Shown: positions 11,840 to 23,838, counted from the stretch's first letter. The stretch is DNA of 64,000 nt from Pleurotus djamor (GCA_029747585.1 JAPEVF010000171.1:1-64000), one strand, 5' to 3'. Program-made: numbers and translations. Notes: generated by a model not told the origin, from the sequence alone.

Positions 11840-11855
11840 GACAATGGGCATTGTC
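11840..11855. promoter_or_regulatory. Inverted repeat of ACAAT cores in the receptor-pheromone divergent promoter
   Basis: GACAATGGGCATTGTC is a perfect 7-bp inverted repeat with a 2-bp spacer. It sits 140 bp upstream of the receptor start and 457 bp upstream of the pheromone start. ACAAT/ACAAAG cores are the kind bound by HMG-box mating regulators in basidiomycetes, so a shared pheromone-response element is a reasonable guess. Binding is not shown. Confidence 0.4.
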
Positions 11856-12311
11856 ATCACGTGAGGGCGTCAGCCCCTATCCTGAGCCACTCGTCACGGT
11901 GGCCTTCGAGTGGCATTTGGACCACCTTCAGCAGCTATAAAGTTGGTCGAAAAAGTGGTCATAGGCATCTCAATCTCTGCTTCCAACACCCACGACATCT
12001 TTGAAGGCAAGCGCAAGCTCATTCCGCACGATTTGAGCTGACCTCCTCCTAGCCTTCTACTACGAACAATGGAGCCGGTATCCTGACAGTTTTCCCTCCG
12101 ACTTTCTCACCCTTTGCTTTGCTCAGCACCCAGTAAGGCAAAGCGTCGTCGGACAATAGTCCTTGCTTTCCTACAAATAGCACCCCTCTGAGGCTGGGCT
12201 GAATCTATCGAACCCACTTATCAACAGTCACCTTCTCGCAACTCTTTTTTCGAATTGCTCCCTCCGAGCGCAGCACTTCTTCGTGCGCGTCCCACCTACC
12301 CTAGTGCACCA

Positions 12312-12443
12312 ATGGACGATTTCATCACTGCCGAAGATTTGACCGCCCTTTTGTCGGGCTCCGTTGAGATCCCAAACACGGATTCCGTTCCGCTCAACGA
12401 AGACGCACCCTCTCAAATGATCACCTGGTGCACAATTGCCTGA
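12312..12443 (+). CDS. Lipopeptide mating pheromone precursor (CaaX)
   Basis: A 43-residue ORF starts MDDFITAEDLTALLSGSVEI and ends QMITWCTIA, with TGA 12441-12443. The length, acidic N-terminus and C-terminal C-T-I-A (a CaaX box preceded by an aromatic residue) match basidiomycete B-locus pheromone precursors. These are farnesylated and carboxymethylated on the Cys and trimmed at the N-terminus. A longer in-frame ORF begins at 12255, but this ATG gives the usual MD-acidic start. It is transcribed away from the STE3 gene. The mature peptide would be roughly the last 9-14 residues; the N-terminal cut site cannot be fixed from sequence. Confidence 0.8.
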   Translation: MDDFITAEDLTALLSGSVEIPNTDSVPLNEDAPSQMITWCTIA

Positions 12444-14827
12444 GTATGCTCCAGCTCAAGGTAAACTCGTTGTCATCTCGTTGTCGAAATGTAGTTACTG
12501 ATTCGATCATCGCTGATTTAGCTCTCCCATCACTATTTAACCGACCTTTTGCGAAACACCTCTCATTTGCCGCCTCTGTCCCCCAATTTCAATCAAGCTT
12601 TCGTCTCTCAAACAAACCCTCTTTTCACTGTCATTATGGAAGGTAAGGCATTGATAGATCTCCCGACGCCTCGAAGACGACTAATTCTACATCTTCATAG
12701 TCTCTCTTTACCTCCCAAACTCGCTTTGGTCGAGTTGCATCAAGTCTGCCATTATCTATATCTATTTATCATATTTATGCAATCCAACAAGTCTCGAGCT
12801 CTGCTAGTCAGGCTCTCTTTCAACTCGACTATCGACATGCGTTCCACTAGCGTTGTATGTTTGCCGCACTACTAGCCGTCGCATCCTTGTTCCTGCATCC
12901 CAGTAGCCAACCAAATGTACGATTATACTAGCAGTTTTGTCCAATACAAGAAAGATGAACAAAAGACTTCGAAACAACGTCAAGCAATGCGAGGACCGAC
13001 GCTGGAAACCAACCTCGATGTCGAGAGGTTGTCAGTCGATCAGCCAACCAGCTCAACAGGTGTGCTTCGGAAGGCTGAATCCTTATTTGCGCAGCGTGTA
13101 GCCTACGCTGGTTACCTTGCTTGCAAGGTCCCACCATGTCGATTCCTTCCTAAATAGGGCAAGCGCTTGCGAAGTTGGAAACACCGCTCTTTATTCTCAC
13201 AGTACCCTGTACTTTCTCACAAATACCGAATTGCGTTCGACGTTTCAAACGACGTAGCTCACTCGACCGTTGAATCTCTCTCAACATCAAACAGAACGCC
13301 ATCTTAAGTACATGGGACCTCTTCTACTTAATAAATTCTCGACAACGAAAAATTTCTATGGCACTATGACCTCCTTGCGCCCCAGCACCCGACGGGGCAT
13401 GTTGAAATCTATTGAGCGCCCATTCGACATTTCAGAAGGACAGCGACAAGTAGTTCAAGGGCGACGACCAAAAATCTTCCAGATATGACCCTAGGGACCC
13501 CTCCTGAACACCTCACCCCCATTTCATATCTCTCACAGCACAATCCCTTCCGTGTTCTCCCAAATGGCAGCTTCAACCAGTTGTTCCAGACGAACGAAGG
13601 TCAGTCCTCTGAAGCTATACGAAGTTTTTATCGCAAATCACTGACGTTATTCCTAGCCATCTTGAAACCTTCAAACGCGACCACAGCCAGTTTATTCCCT
13701 TAACGCCTCGAATGCTGGTCTAATTCGGAGAAGCAGGCGGGTGGAGCACATCCTTCTTACCGAACTTCTGAATCTCGCCAACAGTTTCGAGGTCAGTGAC
13801 CGCATCGCCCCTCCCAATTTAGGTAACGACAAACTATGGGTCCCTCATTCTAACTCCCTCCCCGCCTTCTCCCCCTCAAACCAGCACAATTGGTCGTGTA
13901 AGCCTCGCAAGATTCCCTTCTCAAGACAGATCACTCTCTCACATTTATTGAAGGCCAGTCTCATTCTTCTGCGGGGGGAATGATTCCAGCCGGTCCAGAT
14001 GGCAACTCAAACCCAATGTTCGAACTATGGCTGTCGCGATGTCACATGTTAAGCTCTGGCGTACATATCATGATCAGTATTGTATCAAAGTCCGCAGACA
14101 AGCTTTGTACATCATCTAATCATCCAATACTTCATGCACCCATTGTTTTCATAGGTTGCATGTGGATTGGCTCTCCCTCTTAGCATGACGCGTCCAGCAC
14201 TAAGTGGTTTATTCTCATCCGTGGCGACATTGAGGTCCTTCAACATAGGATTCACGGCCTCGCAAATCAAAGTTTCTTCGGACGGCATTCTCACAACCTG
14301 CGTGTCGTAGGTACATAGGCCGTACTCTATAGAACATGTACTTGCGCGCGAGGATAGATTGATGAACGTAAGATGTAACATCGATTATGAGCGACTAAAA
14401 CAACAAGGCTACATGTGCAGGGCAAGCAAGGTATTTTTAATCGCCAAAGGCGATCCCTAGTGGGTTGTAGCCAGATCCTTGGCATAAAGCCATGTAATTG
14501 ATAGGAACTGCAAAAAGAGAAGAATCACGTCCCTCGAAGGGCTCAGATGGTACTGAGTGCTGAAAAATTGGCTAATGCGACATTGAGTGGCGTCTCCCAC
14601 GGTATCCCCTAGTAAAAGGCGAGGGGATAGTTTGGTTGAGAAACGCCCAGTCGCCGAAAGGCCTAGGTGGTTTCGACATCCGTGGGACGAAGTTTTGTAT
14701 TTTGCTCAGCTGACCTGTGATGCCGCCTCGACGTGACGTAGCGTTACGTTTCCCGTTTCTGCACATCGGACTGTCACGCGCCTCCAAACTTCAAGACACC
14801 CTCGGTTACTTCTGTTATTCTTGCGAT
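12444..14827. other. Long gene-poor stretch next to the pheromone gene
   Basis: About 2.4 kb without a supportable gene. I looked on both strands for short ORFs ending in CaaX and for STE3-like transmembrane segments and found none. Small ORFs (for example 12915-13157 and 13485-13703) have no recognisable domains. Such low-gene DNA is common beside B mating genes, and decayed pheromone genes cannot be excluded. Confidence 0.4.
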
Positions 14828-15767
14828 TCAATCCAGCAATTCGTCCAGAAACGCTTCCATCTCTTTTTTCGAATCCTTCTCAGCAGGCTTTGATCCATCA
14901 GTGGGTGGAAGAGGCGGCGGGAGCACGAAAGCATCTACAAAGCGGGCTTGGTTGGTGCGACGGTTCCACAATGGTGCGTAGACTCACCTTTCTTCGAAGG
15001 CATGACTGGCCTCATCCTGATGTGCTCCGCTTTCATCTGAAAGCGGGCCTTTAGGTCTATTTCGATGGATATTAGTTGTTGGTCAAGTGGGAATAAGGGT
15101 ATAACTCTGGCTTTCTGAAGCTCACCTCGCGCAGCATCGACCGCTTCTTTCTCCTTCCTCATGTCAGCCAATCCGTCATCCCAGTCTATATTCGAAACGC
15201 GCCCCTTCTTGGAGGCAGAAAGGTTCCCTTTGGACGACATCAGCTGGGCCAGGGAATGATCAACTTCGTCGTCCTCGTCTTCCTGCAAATTGGTCTCCGC
15301 GCCGGGTATCGTCACCTTCGTATCATCCGACTGTTTCTGCCTCTCCAGGAACCCGGACAAATCTACTTCAGGTTCAACGATAGGTTCTCCTATGATCAAC
15401 CACCCAATGAAACGGCATGAGGGAACTGTGATCTGTGCTCTAAACTAAGATGTAACTTGCCATCTGAATCGAGTTCAGGTTCTTCTTCCTTGTATCGATC
15501 TGCGTTAGATCCCAATTGTCTTCGCGAGAACTTCTTCTCTAGTTCCTTCGCAGCTTCTTCGTCTTCTTCGTCAGGAGGCCCTTCACCCTCTAAGAGAAGT
15601 CGCTTCCCAAATTCGGCTGGACGACCACCTCCTCGTCTGCCACCCCGAGCTCGAAGATGCTTCCCTAAACCGCCCCTCGACTTTCCACGTCCTCTACCAC
15701 GGGCACTTGGTTGCCCTGAAGAGTCCGCATCGGTAGACGCTGTCGCTGTCGTGGGTGGAGGAGGCAT
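14828..15767 (-). CDS. Conserved-looking RG-rich, acidic protein of unknown function
   Basis: It starts MPPPPTTATASTDADSSGQP at ATG 15767-15765. An Arg/Gly tract follows (RGRGRGKSRGGLGKHLRARG), then AEFGKRLLLEGEGPPDEEDE and a charged helix (KELEKKFSRRQLGSNADRY). The next exons encode GEPIVEPEVDLSGFLERQKQ, NIDWDDGLADMRKEKEAVDA and DLKARFQMKAEHIRMRPVMP. The C-terminus is KKEMEAFLDELLD with TGA 14828-14830. RG-rich plus acidic composition suggests an intracellular, possibly nucleolar or RNA-associated protein, but I do not recognise the family. The first intron (about 15390-15460) has a GC donor (GCAAGT), the only choice that keeps the frame. Confidence 0.7.
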
Positions 15768-16077
15768 CAGTAAGTATCTGGAAATGGCACGTGAACGTCA
15801 ATTCCCTATGTCGTCAGGAGGCTCTGACTTAGGCCTGACTTGGTGAAGTTCCATTCAAGTCGGGTACACAATGAAGGGAGTACATACAAGCTATGGAGTG
15901 GATACGTACATAGAAGTTTTCAATAATCATGAAGTCATAAAGTCATATAGTCATAGGAAACATAACATGACGGTGTGAGGCACGAGGAACATAAAGTAGG
16001 TACAAATCAAGAATATCGACATGCAGTGAGCGCGAGCTATGAGAAGGACATGGGAGATCAAGTTATCACCATTGGCA
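15768..16077. other. Short intergenic spacer
   Basis: No gene. It holds the promoter of the RG-rich gene and the 3' end of the next minus-strand gene. Confidence 0.4.
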
Positions 16078-17789
16078 TTAGACGATGCAGCTTGCGAAAG
16101 AAGAAACCAGAGAAATAATGGAATCAGTCCGTGGAGAGTAGGAAAGGAAGTAAAAATCAGAGAAGCCGAAATCAAGGTCAAGTTCGGGAGGCAAGCCGCA
16201 CAGGGTTAGTACGGCCAACGAACCGTAGGAAATAAAAGTCATAAAAGGCCATGAAAGTGCGAAAATAAAGAGGTTGGATCTTGAGTATTGTATGAGATCC
16301 TTGGAGTCGATGCGACGAATGGCTTTTCGATGAGAAGGAGGATTGAGATATCGGTGAGGAGAGAGGGATGGATGAACGGGTGGTGGGGGATAGTGAACTT
16401 TTGACTTGCTTTCCGACAACCATGTTTCCAATGCCGGTGCTTTATCGATCCATGAGGGCTGGGAGTCGAAGATGTCCTTCAACAAGCTGAAGACCTTTGG
16501 GTCCAAGGGGAGCTCGTCTTCGTCGAGAGCGGACGGCTCAATGACGGGAAGCGCGGCCTCAATAGCAGTTTTGTCCTCATCCGAAAAGTTCTCACAGCAA
16601 TCAAACCAAAGATTGAATTCTTCATCGTCATCGGGCGAGTGGATCTTCACTTCCGTGGCTTCGGCGTCGACGTCGTCAGATGGCATCGACATATCGACAG
16701 TGTTTTGGGAGATGAAGAAGGCCCCGATCTCATCATCTTCGTCGATCTGGCGCAGTTTCGTAGAAGATTTTGGAGAAAAAGGTGGGAGAAGGTCGATGAG
16801 GGTGTCTTCAGAGTCGTCGGAATCGACATCGGACTATGAAGAGAATCAGGTGAGCGGGTTGAGAAGGTATCACCAGCAAAGAACTAACCTCTTCGTCATC
16901 CTCTGAATCAAGTTCGTCCACAATAGGAGATTCTCCCAAAAATTCAGTCCGTTCATTGGATGGTACCAAGTCCAAAGACTCGATTGGCACTTCTACTGCC
17001 ACATGCGCAGCCGGGGGAGGTGCTGATAAGGACGGAGCAGCATAAGAGTGGCTTCGGGAGGGAGAGGTCCATCGCCTGATTGAAGCCAACGACAGCTTGC
17101 GGTCTCGTCTTGAAGGTGGCGCACGAGCAGGCTCATCACCAGAAGAATCATCCAAAGGGGAGCGTGACGCTTTCCGGGTGGGTGACCACTTGGCGAGAGA
17201 CGCGAGTGACAAGCGACGACTTCGGGTTGGCGATGAAGGGGCACTTTGAGAACGGTGGGTCGTTTGCGCATTTGGTGACTTCTTTAAAATAGGCACAAAA
17301 TGTCGCCACCGCTTCGTAGAACCGGACAGAGTGGCCGATGAGGAAGGAATCTGCGGAAGAGTCGTTAGGTTCCAAGAGACCAGCTTCGAACATGACGAAG
17401 ACACGTACATGATCTATCGTGTGGCGGCGGGTGACGGGGGTGTCGCGCAAGCCACGCCACGGTGTGGCATTGTGGAGACCGATGTTGTCAGAGTACTTTG
17501 TGCAGGAAGATTCCGACCTTGGGAATTCGATAACACCCGGGTTCCTTGGGTTGCTAACATCCCAAAGGCCCGTAGAGGCCTCGAAGGCGGAGGCCAGATG
17601 TTCCTTGATCCCGCTATGAGCAGCGAGATCCACCAAGGACCGAGGTATGCGACCCGGGGAAAGCTACGAAATGATGTATTGAGCGAGTTTATACATAGGC
17701 GTAGGCGGCGGCATTGGACTCACCGGTAGAGGGTCGTATGTGGGGGAGACGGGAGAGGAGGGGACTTCGAGCTTGAGTTCGTACTGCAT
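16078..17789 (-). CDS. Unrecognised Ser/Arg-rich and acidic protein
   Basis: It starts MQYELKLEVPSSPVSPTYDP (ATG 17789-17787) and reads on to YKLAQYIIS. After an intron comes LVDLAAHSGIKEHLASAFEA, then VSNPRNPGVIEFPRSES and TRRHTIDH. A second intron of about 58 nt begins GTACGTGT. The frame then gives IPSSSATLSGSTKRWRHFVP, a Ser/Arg-rich region (SPTRSRRLSLASLAKWSPTR) and acidic segments (VDELDSEDDEE; SDVDSDDSEDTLIDLLPPFS). It continues with EFNLWFDCCENFSDEDKTAI and DIFDSQPSWIDKAPALETWL. The last 90 residues are hydrophobic and may reflect a missed final intron. RRLSL and RKLSL resemble basophilic kinase sites. No family recognised; nuclear or cytosolic regulator is only a guess. Confidence 0.6.
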
Positions 17790-20334
17790 GGTGAGTTAAG
17801 GTTGGTAGCGAACGTAGCTCAGAGGGATGAACTGTTAAAAAAAAGAGAGAAACGAATGAACAAGGTAAGCATATGATGATGGGGGAAGAGAAGGGCGACA
17901 CGGGGAGGGCGACGCGACTCACTAAATAGGCCCGTACAAGGGAGCGATATCCCATGAAACTTCAAGCAACACTCAGTGATGGAGGTTAGGGGGAAAGGAA
18001 AGAAATGAAGGGAAGAGTGGTCGAGCGTCGCAAAGGTCCGACAATTTAACTAGGCGACGCGTGGTTCGGGAGGGCTCTCACGAGGGAGAAGTGGACAATT
18101 CTTCCTCGGTGCATTGTTCCATTATGACCATGTACGGAAATTCAGGGCTGCGGTGTGGCCAGTGGCATCCCTGCTTTGTGAAGGTGAAGTGCCTAAAAGT
18201 CGTGACGTCATGTGGTTTTCTGGACTAAAGCTTGCTTTGCGTTGGTGGCTAACGGGGGTGGGGGCTGGTGCACGCTTGACCATAGGTCCGTAGTATTCCG
18301 AGTCCTGGAACTAGCAGAGAGGATTGATGGTGTTGGATATATGGAAAGTGAAGTTCATGGATATCGACGATCAAGTCAAGATCAGGTCACTTCGTTTCCT
18401 CGGTGATCGAGCGGGGCGTTCGATCGAGGGGGCGGCTGGAGACCTCGAGGGGAGAGCTTGTTGTGATTGGAGACGTCCGGCGAGATGGTTATCAAAGTCA
18501 TCGCCGAAGCGTTTTGGACCTGGGCCAATGTGGTGGGATAAAGCAAGGGTTCAAGGTCCGATGGCAAGGGGCTGCTTTATGGCAGTGGACGCGCTATTTG
18601 CATGTGTATGTCGTAATAAGTCCAAGTTTTCGACAGGAGGATGGGATCGGGCCACAGCTGCTGGAGTCAATTACAAGACGTACGTTGCCCTCAACGCCGC
18701 AGAACCCGCGGGACTACAGGAGACTTGGATCTTATTACACGCCAGCGTGAGGGTCCAGAAAGGGTGGATGGTATGAGAGAGTGGGAGGGATGTGAAGGAT
18801 CGACGGGGAAGTCAGACTCAGCTCGTTTTTTTAAGAAAAAAGTCTCTCCGGAGCGTCATCAAGACACTACGCAGTAGCACCAGCCATCGTCACGGCGCCT
18901 TTCTTCATCTACTCCCGGACGCGTCGACTCTGGCGTCGACTCAAGTTCTTCATCATCTTGGGATCGGGAAACAGACAGAAAAGGGAGGTGTTGGTCGATG
19001 GAGTAAAAGGTATCCATAGTTCCGAGTGGTTACTTTCGAGGGAAGGCGATTTAAGGTTTCAAAATGAGGAAACCGCTGTCAGATATCCTCCTTTATATAC
19101 TAAAAGCGCAAACAATACCGACGGAGATGACGGGTTCACTAGGTAGGGAATGCGTTCCCGCAGCCTGCATTCGTTGTCACGAGAGAGTTTTAAGCATTTC
19201 GAAGAGGAATGCCGTGCAAGCTGTAGAGCATGAATCGGGAAGCTTTTCGTCGTCTGTGCAAGGCTGGATGGATTAGACAAAAGAGGTGAAACCTAAGTGG
19301 AGCTTACAAACAATAAGAGACGATTCGATCCTTGGAGCGAGCGTTTCTACGGGCTCAGGCTGAACTTGGAGAAGACAACAAAAGTGCGGTGCATGGAATC
19401 GAGCGCAGTCTCATCATAAATTCGTTGTTCCGGCGCGGGTGGCTCACCGGCACCGTTGATGGTGAGCTGCTCGTATAGCAAGGAAGGCGTGAGCCTCAGT
19501 GAGGCGACCGTGATCCTTAGAGGCTCAAAACTTGGTCAAGCTTGACTTTAGAGCTCCATAGTATCTTGAATTCCCTGGTACAGTCGGTAAACGTCTCCAT
19601 CTCAGAAGGAGAAAACAAAAGTGTGGGCGCAATGTGGGCGTCTACTCCCTAGGTCAGGGGCTTTCTCCTATTTATAATTTTAGCGAGAACCTTGAACTTA
19701 GGAAAGTGATCCTCGTTGGCACGACGGCTGGCTCGTTCAACATTCATGGCCTTCGGGTCCCGGAATGCGCACCAGATAACTGCTGCGAAGCTACCTTCCT
19801 CATGACGGCCAGCTTGCTGCTGTCTATTTCCCAGCCGAAATTCCAACTTCGCGCAGTTTTTTACATAACTTGAGCTGAACCTGTCTAATCTCAGCCATAT
19901 CATCCCAAGGACCCAAGGACCGGCGTTGTCGGGGGGGGGGCTCATTCGCGATCCCAGGTCCGCCGTTCCGTTACGTTAGTCCATTTGTTCTTAGCACTCG
20001 GCATCTATAAGCCTAACTTATGCTTTCCCCATCTTGTTGGGCCTCATGCCTTCATGCTCTTAGACGTCTCTTCCATTCACCAGCCCTAGCTGGCACTGTC
20101 TCCTACGCACGTTCATGGTAGAAGTATGTTCGTGCTCACGTTGGCACGCAATCATCCCAGGCTTGTATTCGGGAGACGCACGCCTGTCATCCGCTAAATG
20201 TTGACGACATGCTCAGCCCCGTTGAATCCGAATGGGCAGGGTAGGCCGGGAGAAGAATACAATTTTAAGTCTATCTCATCACACGCTTTCTCTCAGACGG
20301 AGACCATCACCTTTCCTCTGGTTGTCCGCCCAGA
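17790..20334. other. 2.5-kb region without a supportable gene
   Basis: Several ORFs of 60-150 codons occur, the longest at 18324-18776 (+), but none has domain-like sequence, splice-consistent continuation or low-complexity features typical of real genes here. The right end should carry the GT61 promoter. Confidence 0.4.
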
Positions 20335-22187
20335 ATGCTCCCCAGGTCACTCAACATCCGCGATGTAACACTCCTTATAATCGGTGCGGCCGCCATGTAC
20401 GTGTGGATGCTGGCGTTTACATCGGCCGGGGATGTTGTCGTCAATCCTCATTTCAATCAATCCCCCCCTCGTACTCGACGCCAATGCACGAGACGGTTCC
20501 ACCATCTACAGGACACGGAGGATGACGCGGACCTTGAGAGAGACCCGCACAGTCGCCACTACCGCCACACAGACGGCAACGACTACATTGACTGTGGAAC
20601 CCGAACATACGCCCATCATAGACGCTTCAATCACCATCCCTGAAACGGAATTGGTCGAGCACGCTCCCGGATGGACCGTTTTCCGCAACCTTTACATGGC
20701 CCATGGTGCACTGTACATTGTCACCTCCAAAAAGGACGTCTTTCCTGCCATCCGAATGATGACAAGTACAGGTTACAACCTCGACAACCTTCCAGAACAC
20801 GAACCACTGCGCGAGCCAACTGCAGAACACATGGATTTCCTGACTCCGGAGGAGGCAAAGGTACTTTGGGGGGCAGACACTGAAGCCGGGGAGACTTTGA
20901 ACCGGATTTTCACTGTTGAAGGTACAACGGTATGTCCCCCCGATTTCCTACATGGCTACAGGCTTGACGCAGCGTACTAGTGGTTATTTAACGACCCGCG
21001 ACAAATGCTACGCCACTATTACCACCTTGTCGCCGAACTCTTCCTCGGTGCTTGGGCTTTCTGGACTGGGTCGTTCACAGAGTCGTCGGTGGCTACAGCT
21101 TGGCAATATACCCATTCTTATCCACCCCCTCCGAAGGTTGATCGCATCATCTTCATTCACAGCGATCTCGATGGCTGGCGCGATGCCCCAGGCTTCGATG
21201 CTTACTTCCTTCGCGCTGTTTTCCCTTCCACGACGATAGAGCACCAAGAAGGGTGGAAAGACCGCGTCGATATGACTACCTTCCGCAGCTCCGATACGTA
21301 CGGGATGGCTCACCAACGAGCATGGCACTTTCCTCTCGTCCTAATTGCCGATCGTGTCGCCGCATTTCGTGGTGCTTCGTGTGGGAGTCGAACCCAACGT
21401 ACTGCTTCCGAATCACTGGAACATATGCTGCTTTTGGGTAAATTACCTGGGATTGCGGTTGCGGGATGGTGGACACCCATCCGAACAGCTATGTGGCGTT
21501 ATGCTGGTGTTCAACTGGAGTCTGGACTGTGGCCTGATATGGTCCATCAGCCTCCATCCCATGATGCCGCCGTACTAGCTCTATCCCAACGCGTAATTCC
21601 CAATCAGATTGTTATTACCTATATCAGTCGACAGCGTGGGTCCAGGAGGAAACTCATTCAAGAGGATCACGACGGACTCGTGGGTGCGTTGCAGGAGTTG
21701 GTTGAGAAGAAAGGTCCATCATGGGAATTACAAGTTTTGGAGGCCGAGACAATGACCAAAGATATGCAAGTGAGAGCTGTCTCACGAAGTACGGTAAGCA
21801 TGGGGTTTCCCTTTTATATATCGGCGTACCTCAACAGTCGATCCCCTCTAGATAATGCTGGGTGTACATGGGAATGGCTTGACGCACTTGGTGTTGATGC
21901 CCCAAACGCGTATCTCAACCGTCATCGAGCTGTTTATACCAGGTGGCTTCGCTCATGACTACCAGTGGACGGCAACTGCACTTGGTATGACCCATTATGG
22001 AGTCTGGAATGATACGTGCGTAGATAAACATTCTTTTGTGCCTCAGATCTCTGAAGACTACATTAGGTACTTCACAGGGGGAGAAACTCAGGTTGCGTAT
22101 CCTGAAGGATTTCAAGGGGACTCAATCCCAGTATACGGCCCAACGGTCGCTCAGCTTATAGAAGACCGCGTTGAAGGGCGACTATGA
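20335..22187 (+). CDS. GT61-family (DUF563) glycosyltransferase, type II membrane protein
   Basis: The start MLPRSLNIRDVTLLIIGAAA (TM to MLAFTSAGD) gives a type II signal anchor, followed by a Thr-rich stalk (TLRETRTVATTATQTATTTL). An intron at about 20930-20981 joins VEGTT to WLFNDPRQMLRHYYHLVAEL, a typical GT61 motif. The core continues with KVDRIIFIHSDLDGWRDAPG and QIVITYISRQRGSRRKL. A final intron joins AVSRST to IMLGVHGNGLTHLVLMPQT, the conserved GVHGxGLTH element. The gene ends LIEDRVEGRL, TGA 22185-22187. Members of this family transfer sugars such as xylose or GlcNAc to glycans or proteins in the secretory pathway. A frame change lies near the 7-C tract around 20460-20468: an intron or a base error is needed to link the TM exon to the stalk. 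Confidence 0.82.
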
Positions 22188-22439
22188 GTTACGTCGGACT
22201 ATGCAACAAAATATCTTGATGTATCTCTACTCATGGAGAATCTCAGCCTGTCATCTACTGTATCTATCTTGTATCTACGAACACACTTATCTTGGACTTT
22301 GCCTTTGCATCCGCTGGTTGGGAGACGCCAGTGGACAATCCTCATGATGCTTGCGACCTGAAGCAAGCTAGGGCTTTAGTTTTCAATTTTGTCAACACCT
22401 TTCTACGTTGAGGCAAGTACATCCCAAAACATCCCGATT

Positions 22440-23796
22440 TTATTTACTGAAGTCGTGACAAATCCTCTCCTCTCCTTTCAAGAACGAGAATTCTGCCTGA
22501 GCAGTAACGCGCTTGGCCACAGCGTCACTCCACTATTTGTCATGAGAAGAGATCAGTGCTTTTCGCGAAGGGATAGGTATAAAATAACCTACCGAAGCAA
22601 CCTCTTCGGCTCTTCCCCAGTCAATGAGAGTAGGGTCAGCACCGGCAGCATCCCAGAGGACGTTTCCAGGTTGGACATCCGTGTGCAGGACTTGGAATTT
22701 GTCACTGAAATATCCGACAACGCATCAGTCATGCCGTTCAAAAGTACAAAGCTGGGATGGCTTACACGTAGACCTTTGCTTCGTTGACGATCAAAGGAAT
22801 CAACGTCTTCTTGACCTCAGCCTCACATCCGGCCATATCTCCCTTGGCCATGAATTTTTGGGCAAGGTTCTTCCAGTATGTCGTTCCAGTGACGTCGAGT
22901 TTACCAGTGACACCATGGAACACGATGAATTGGCGGCCTTCGTGCTTTCCTTCCGCAAGTAATTGATCCGTCTTTCCAAGCCACTTGATCTCGGATGCGA
23001 AAGTCTCAGCAGGAGCTACGCAGATGATTCGTTGAGCTTGTGGTGAAATTGAGAGCTGAAGAACACAAACTTTTCCCGGTTTTCGCATAAGCTGTGACGT
23101 CTTGCCCGGTGGTTGGATCAGGCCAGCCACCAGCCACTTGGTATGTGACGGCTGAATTTCCTTGTTGACCGACCTGAGTGATCGTCTTCGTTACCGTACC
23201 AAGCGTAAGAGTAGCGCTCTCTAATATAATGGAATGGCTTCAGAGATGCAACAGCTAATGATGTAGAATGCAACGTACTGCATGTGATGTCGAAGGCGCG
23301 CTTTCCGAGTAACAGACCTCGTCGCCTGACTTGACAAGAAGCAGAGTTCTTGGGCGGCGGCTTGTTTCCAGGTTGAGAAGGTGGTGGCGGCGGTCTGGTA
23401 CCGGGTTGTGGCTTCCCTGGTGCTGGCGCTGGCGCAGGAGCTGGCTTCGGTCTCGCCGGTACAGGTGCGGGCTTGACGGGAACTGGCGCAGGCTTCGCCT
23501 TGGGTGGAGGTGCGGCNTTGGTGACTCGCTTCTCGTGAACTACGTTGAAGGTATCCTGAAATGCATGATGTGAGTCATGGAAGCTATTCTGCAAGAGACA
23601 GAAAGTGCCTTACCGTTTCAGATGGGGCGTATCCGAGAGCTAGTTCCCGCAATTGCAATGCCAAATCGTAGCTCTCGTAGTCACGAGCTTGGAGATCATA
23701 GTTCTCGACATCGCCACCGTAGGAAATTGGGGACGAGTGGACTTTCAGGAGACAGGCAAGGACGACGGAGGCACCGAGGATCTGTCGTAAAGTCAT
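22440..23796 (-). CDS. SKL-2, predicted secreted kinase-like protein with Kex2-type module
   Basis: Six exons on the minus strand: 23614-23796, 23279-23555, 23071-23220, 22766-23015, 22593-22704 and 22440-22532, about 354 residues. Exons 1, 3, 4, 5 and 6 have the same lengths as in SKL-1 (183, 150, 250, 112, 93 nt). The signal peptide is MTLRQILGASVVLACLLKVH. A dibasic site (HEKR) precedes a Pro/Ala/Lys linker, then NSASC-QVRRRGLLLGKRAF-DITC. Kinase landmarks are VGQQGNSAVTYQV, VTAYAKTG and FASEIKWLGKTDQLLAEG. They continue with RQFIVFHGV, a catalytic loop in exon 5 of the HTDVQPGN type and an IDWGRAEEVAS end. The tail is FSFLKGEERICHDFSK. It is the closest relative of SKL-1, including the promoter. 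One N at 23517 falls in the linker. Confidence 0.85.
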
Positions 23797-23838
23797 GATG
23801 CAAAGAGGATGTAGTGGAGAATAGACGGATGAAGAGGA

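Noticed and set aside
12444..14827. Additional pheromone precursors or a second STE3 receptor expected in a B locus.
   Set aside because: No ORF ending in a believable CaaX box with an MD-type start and no STE3-like transmembrane exons were found on reading both strands.
18324..18776. 150-codon plus-strand ORF and neighbours.
   Set aside because: No recognisable motif; overlapping ORFs of similar size occur in the same stretch.
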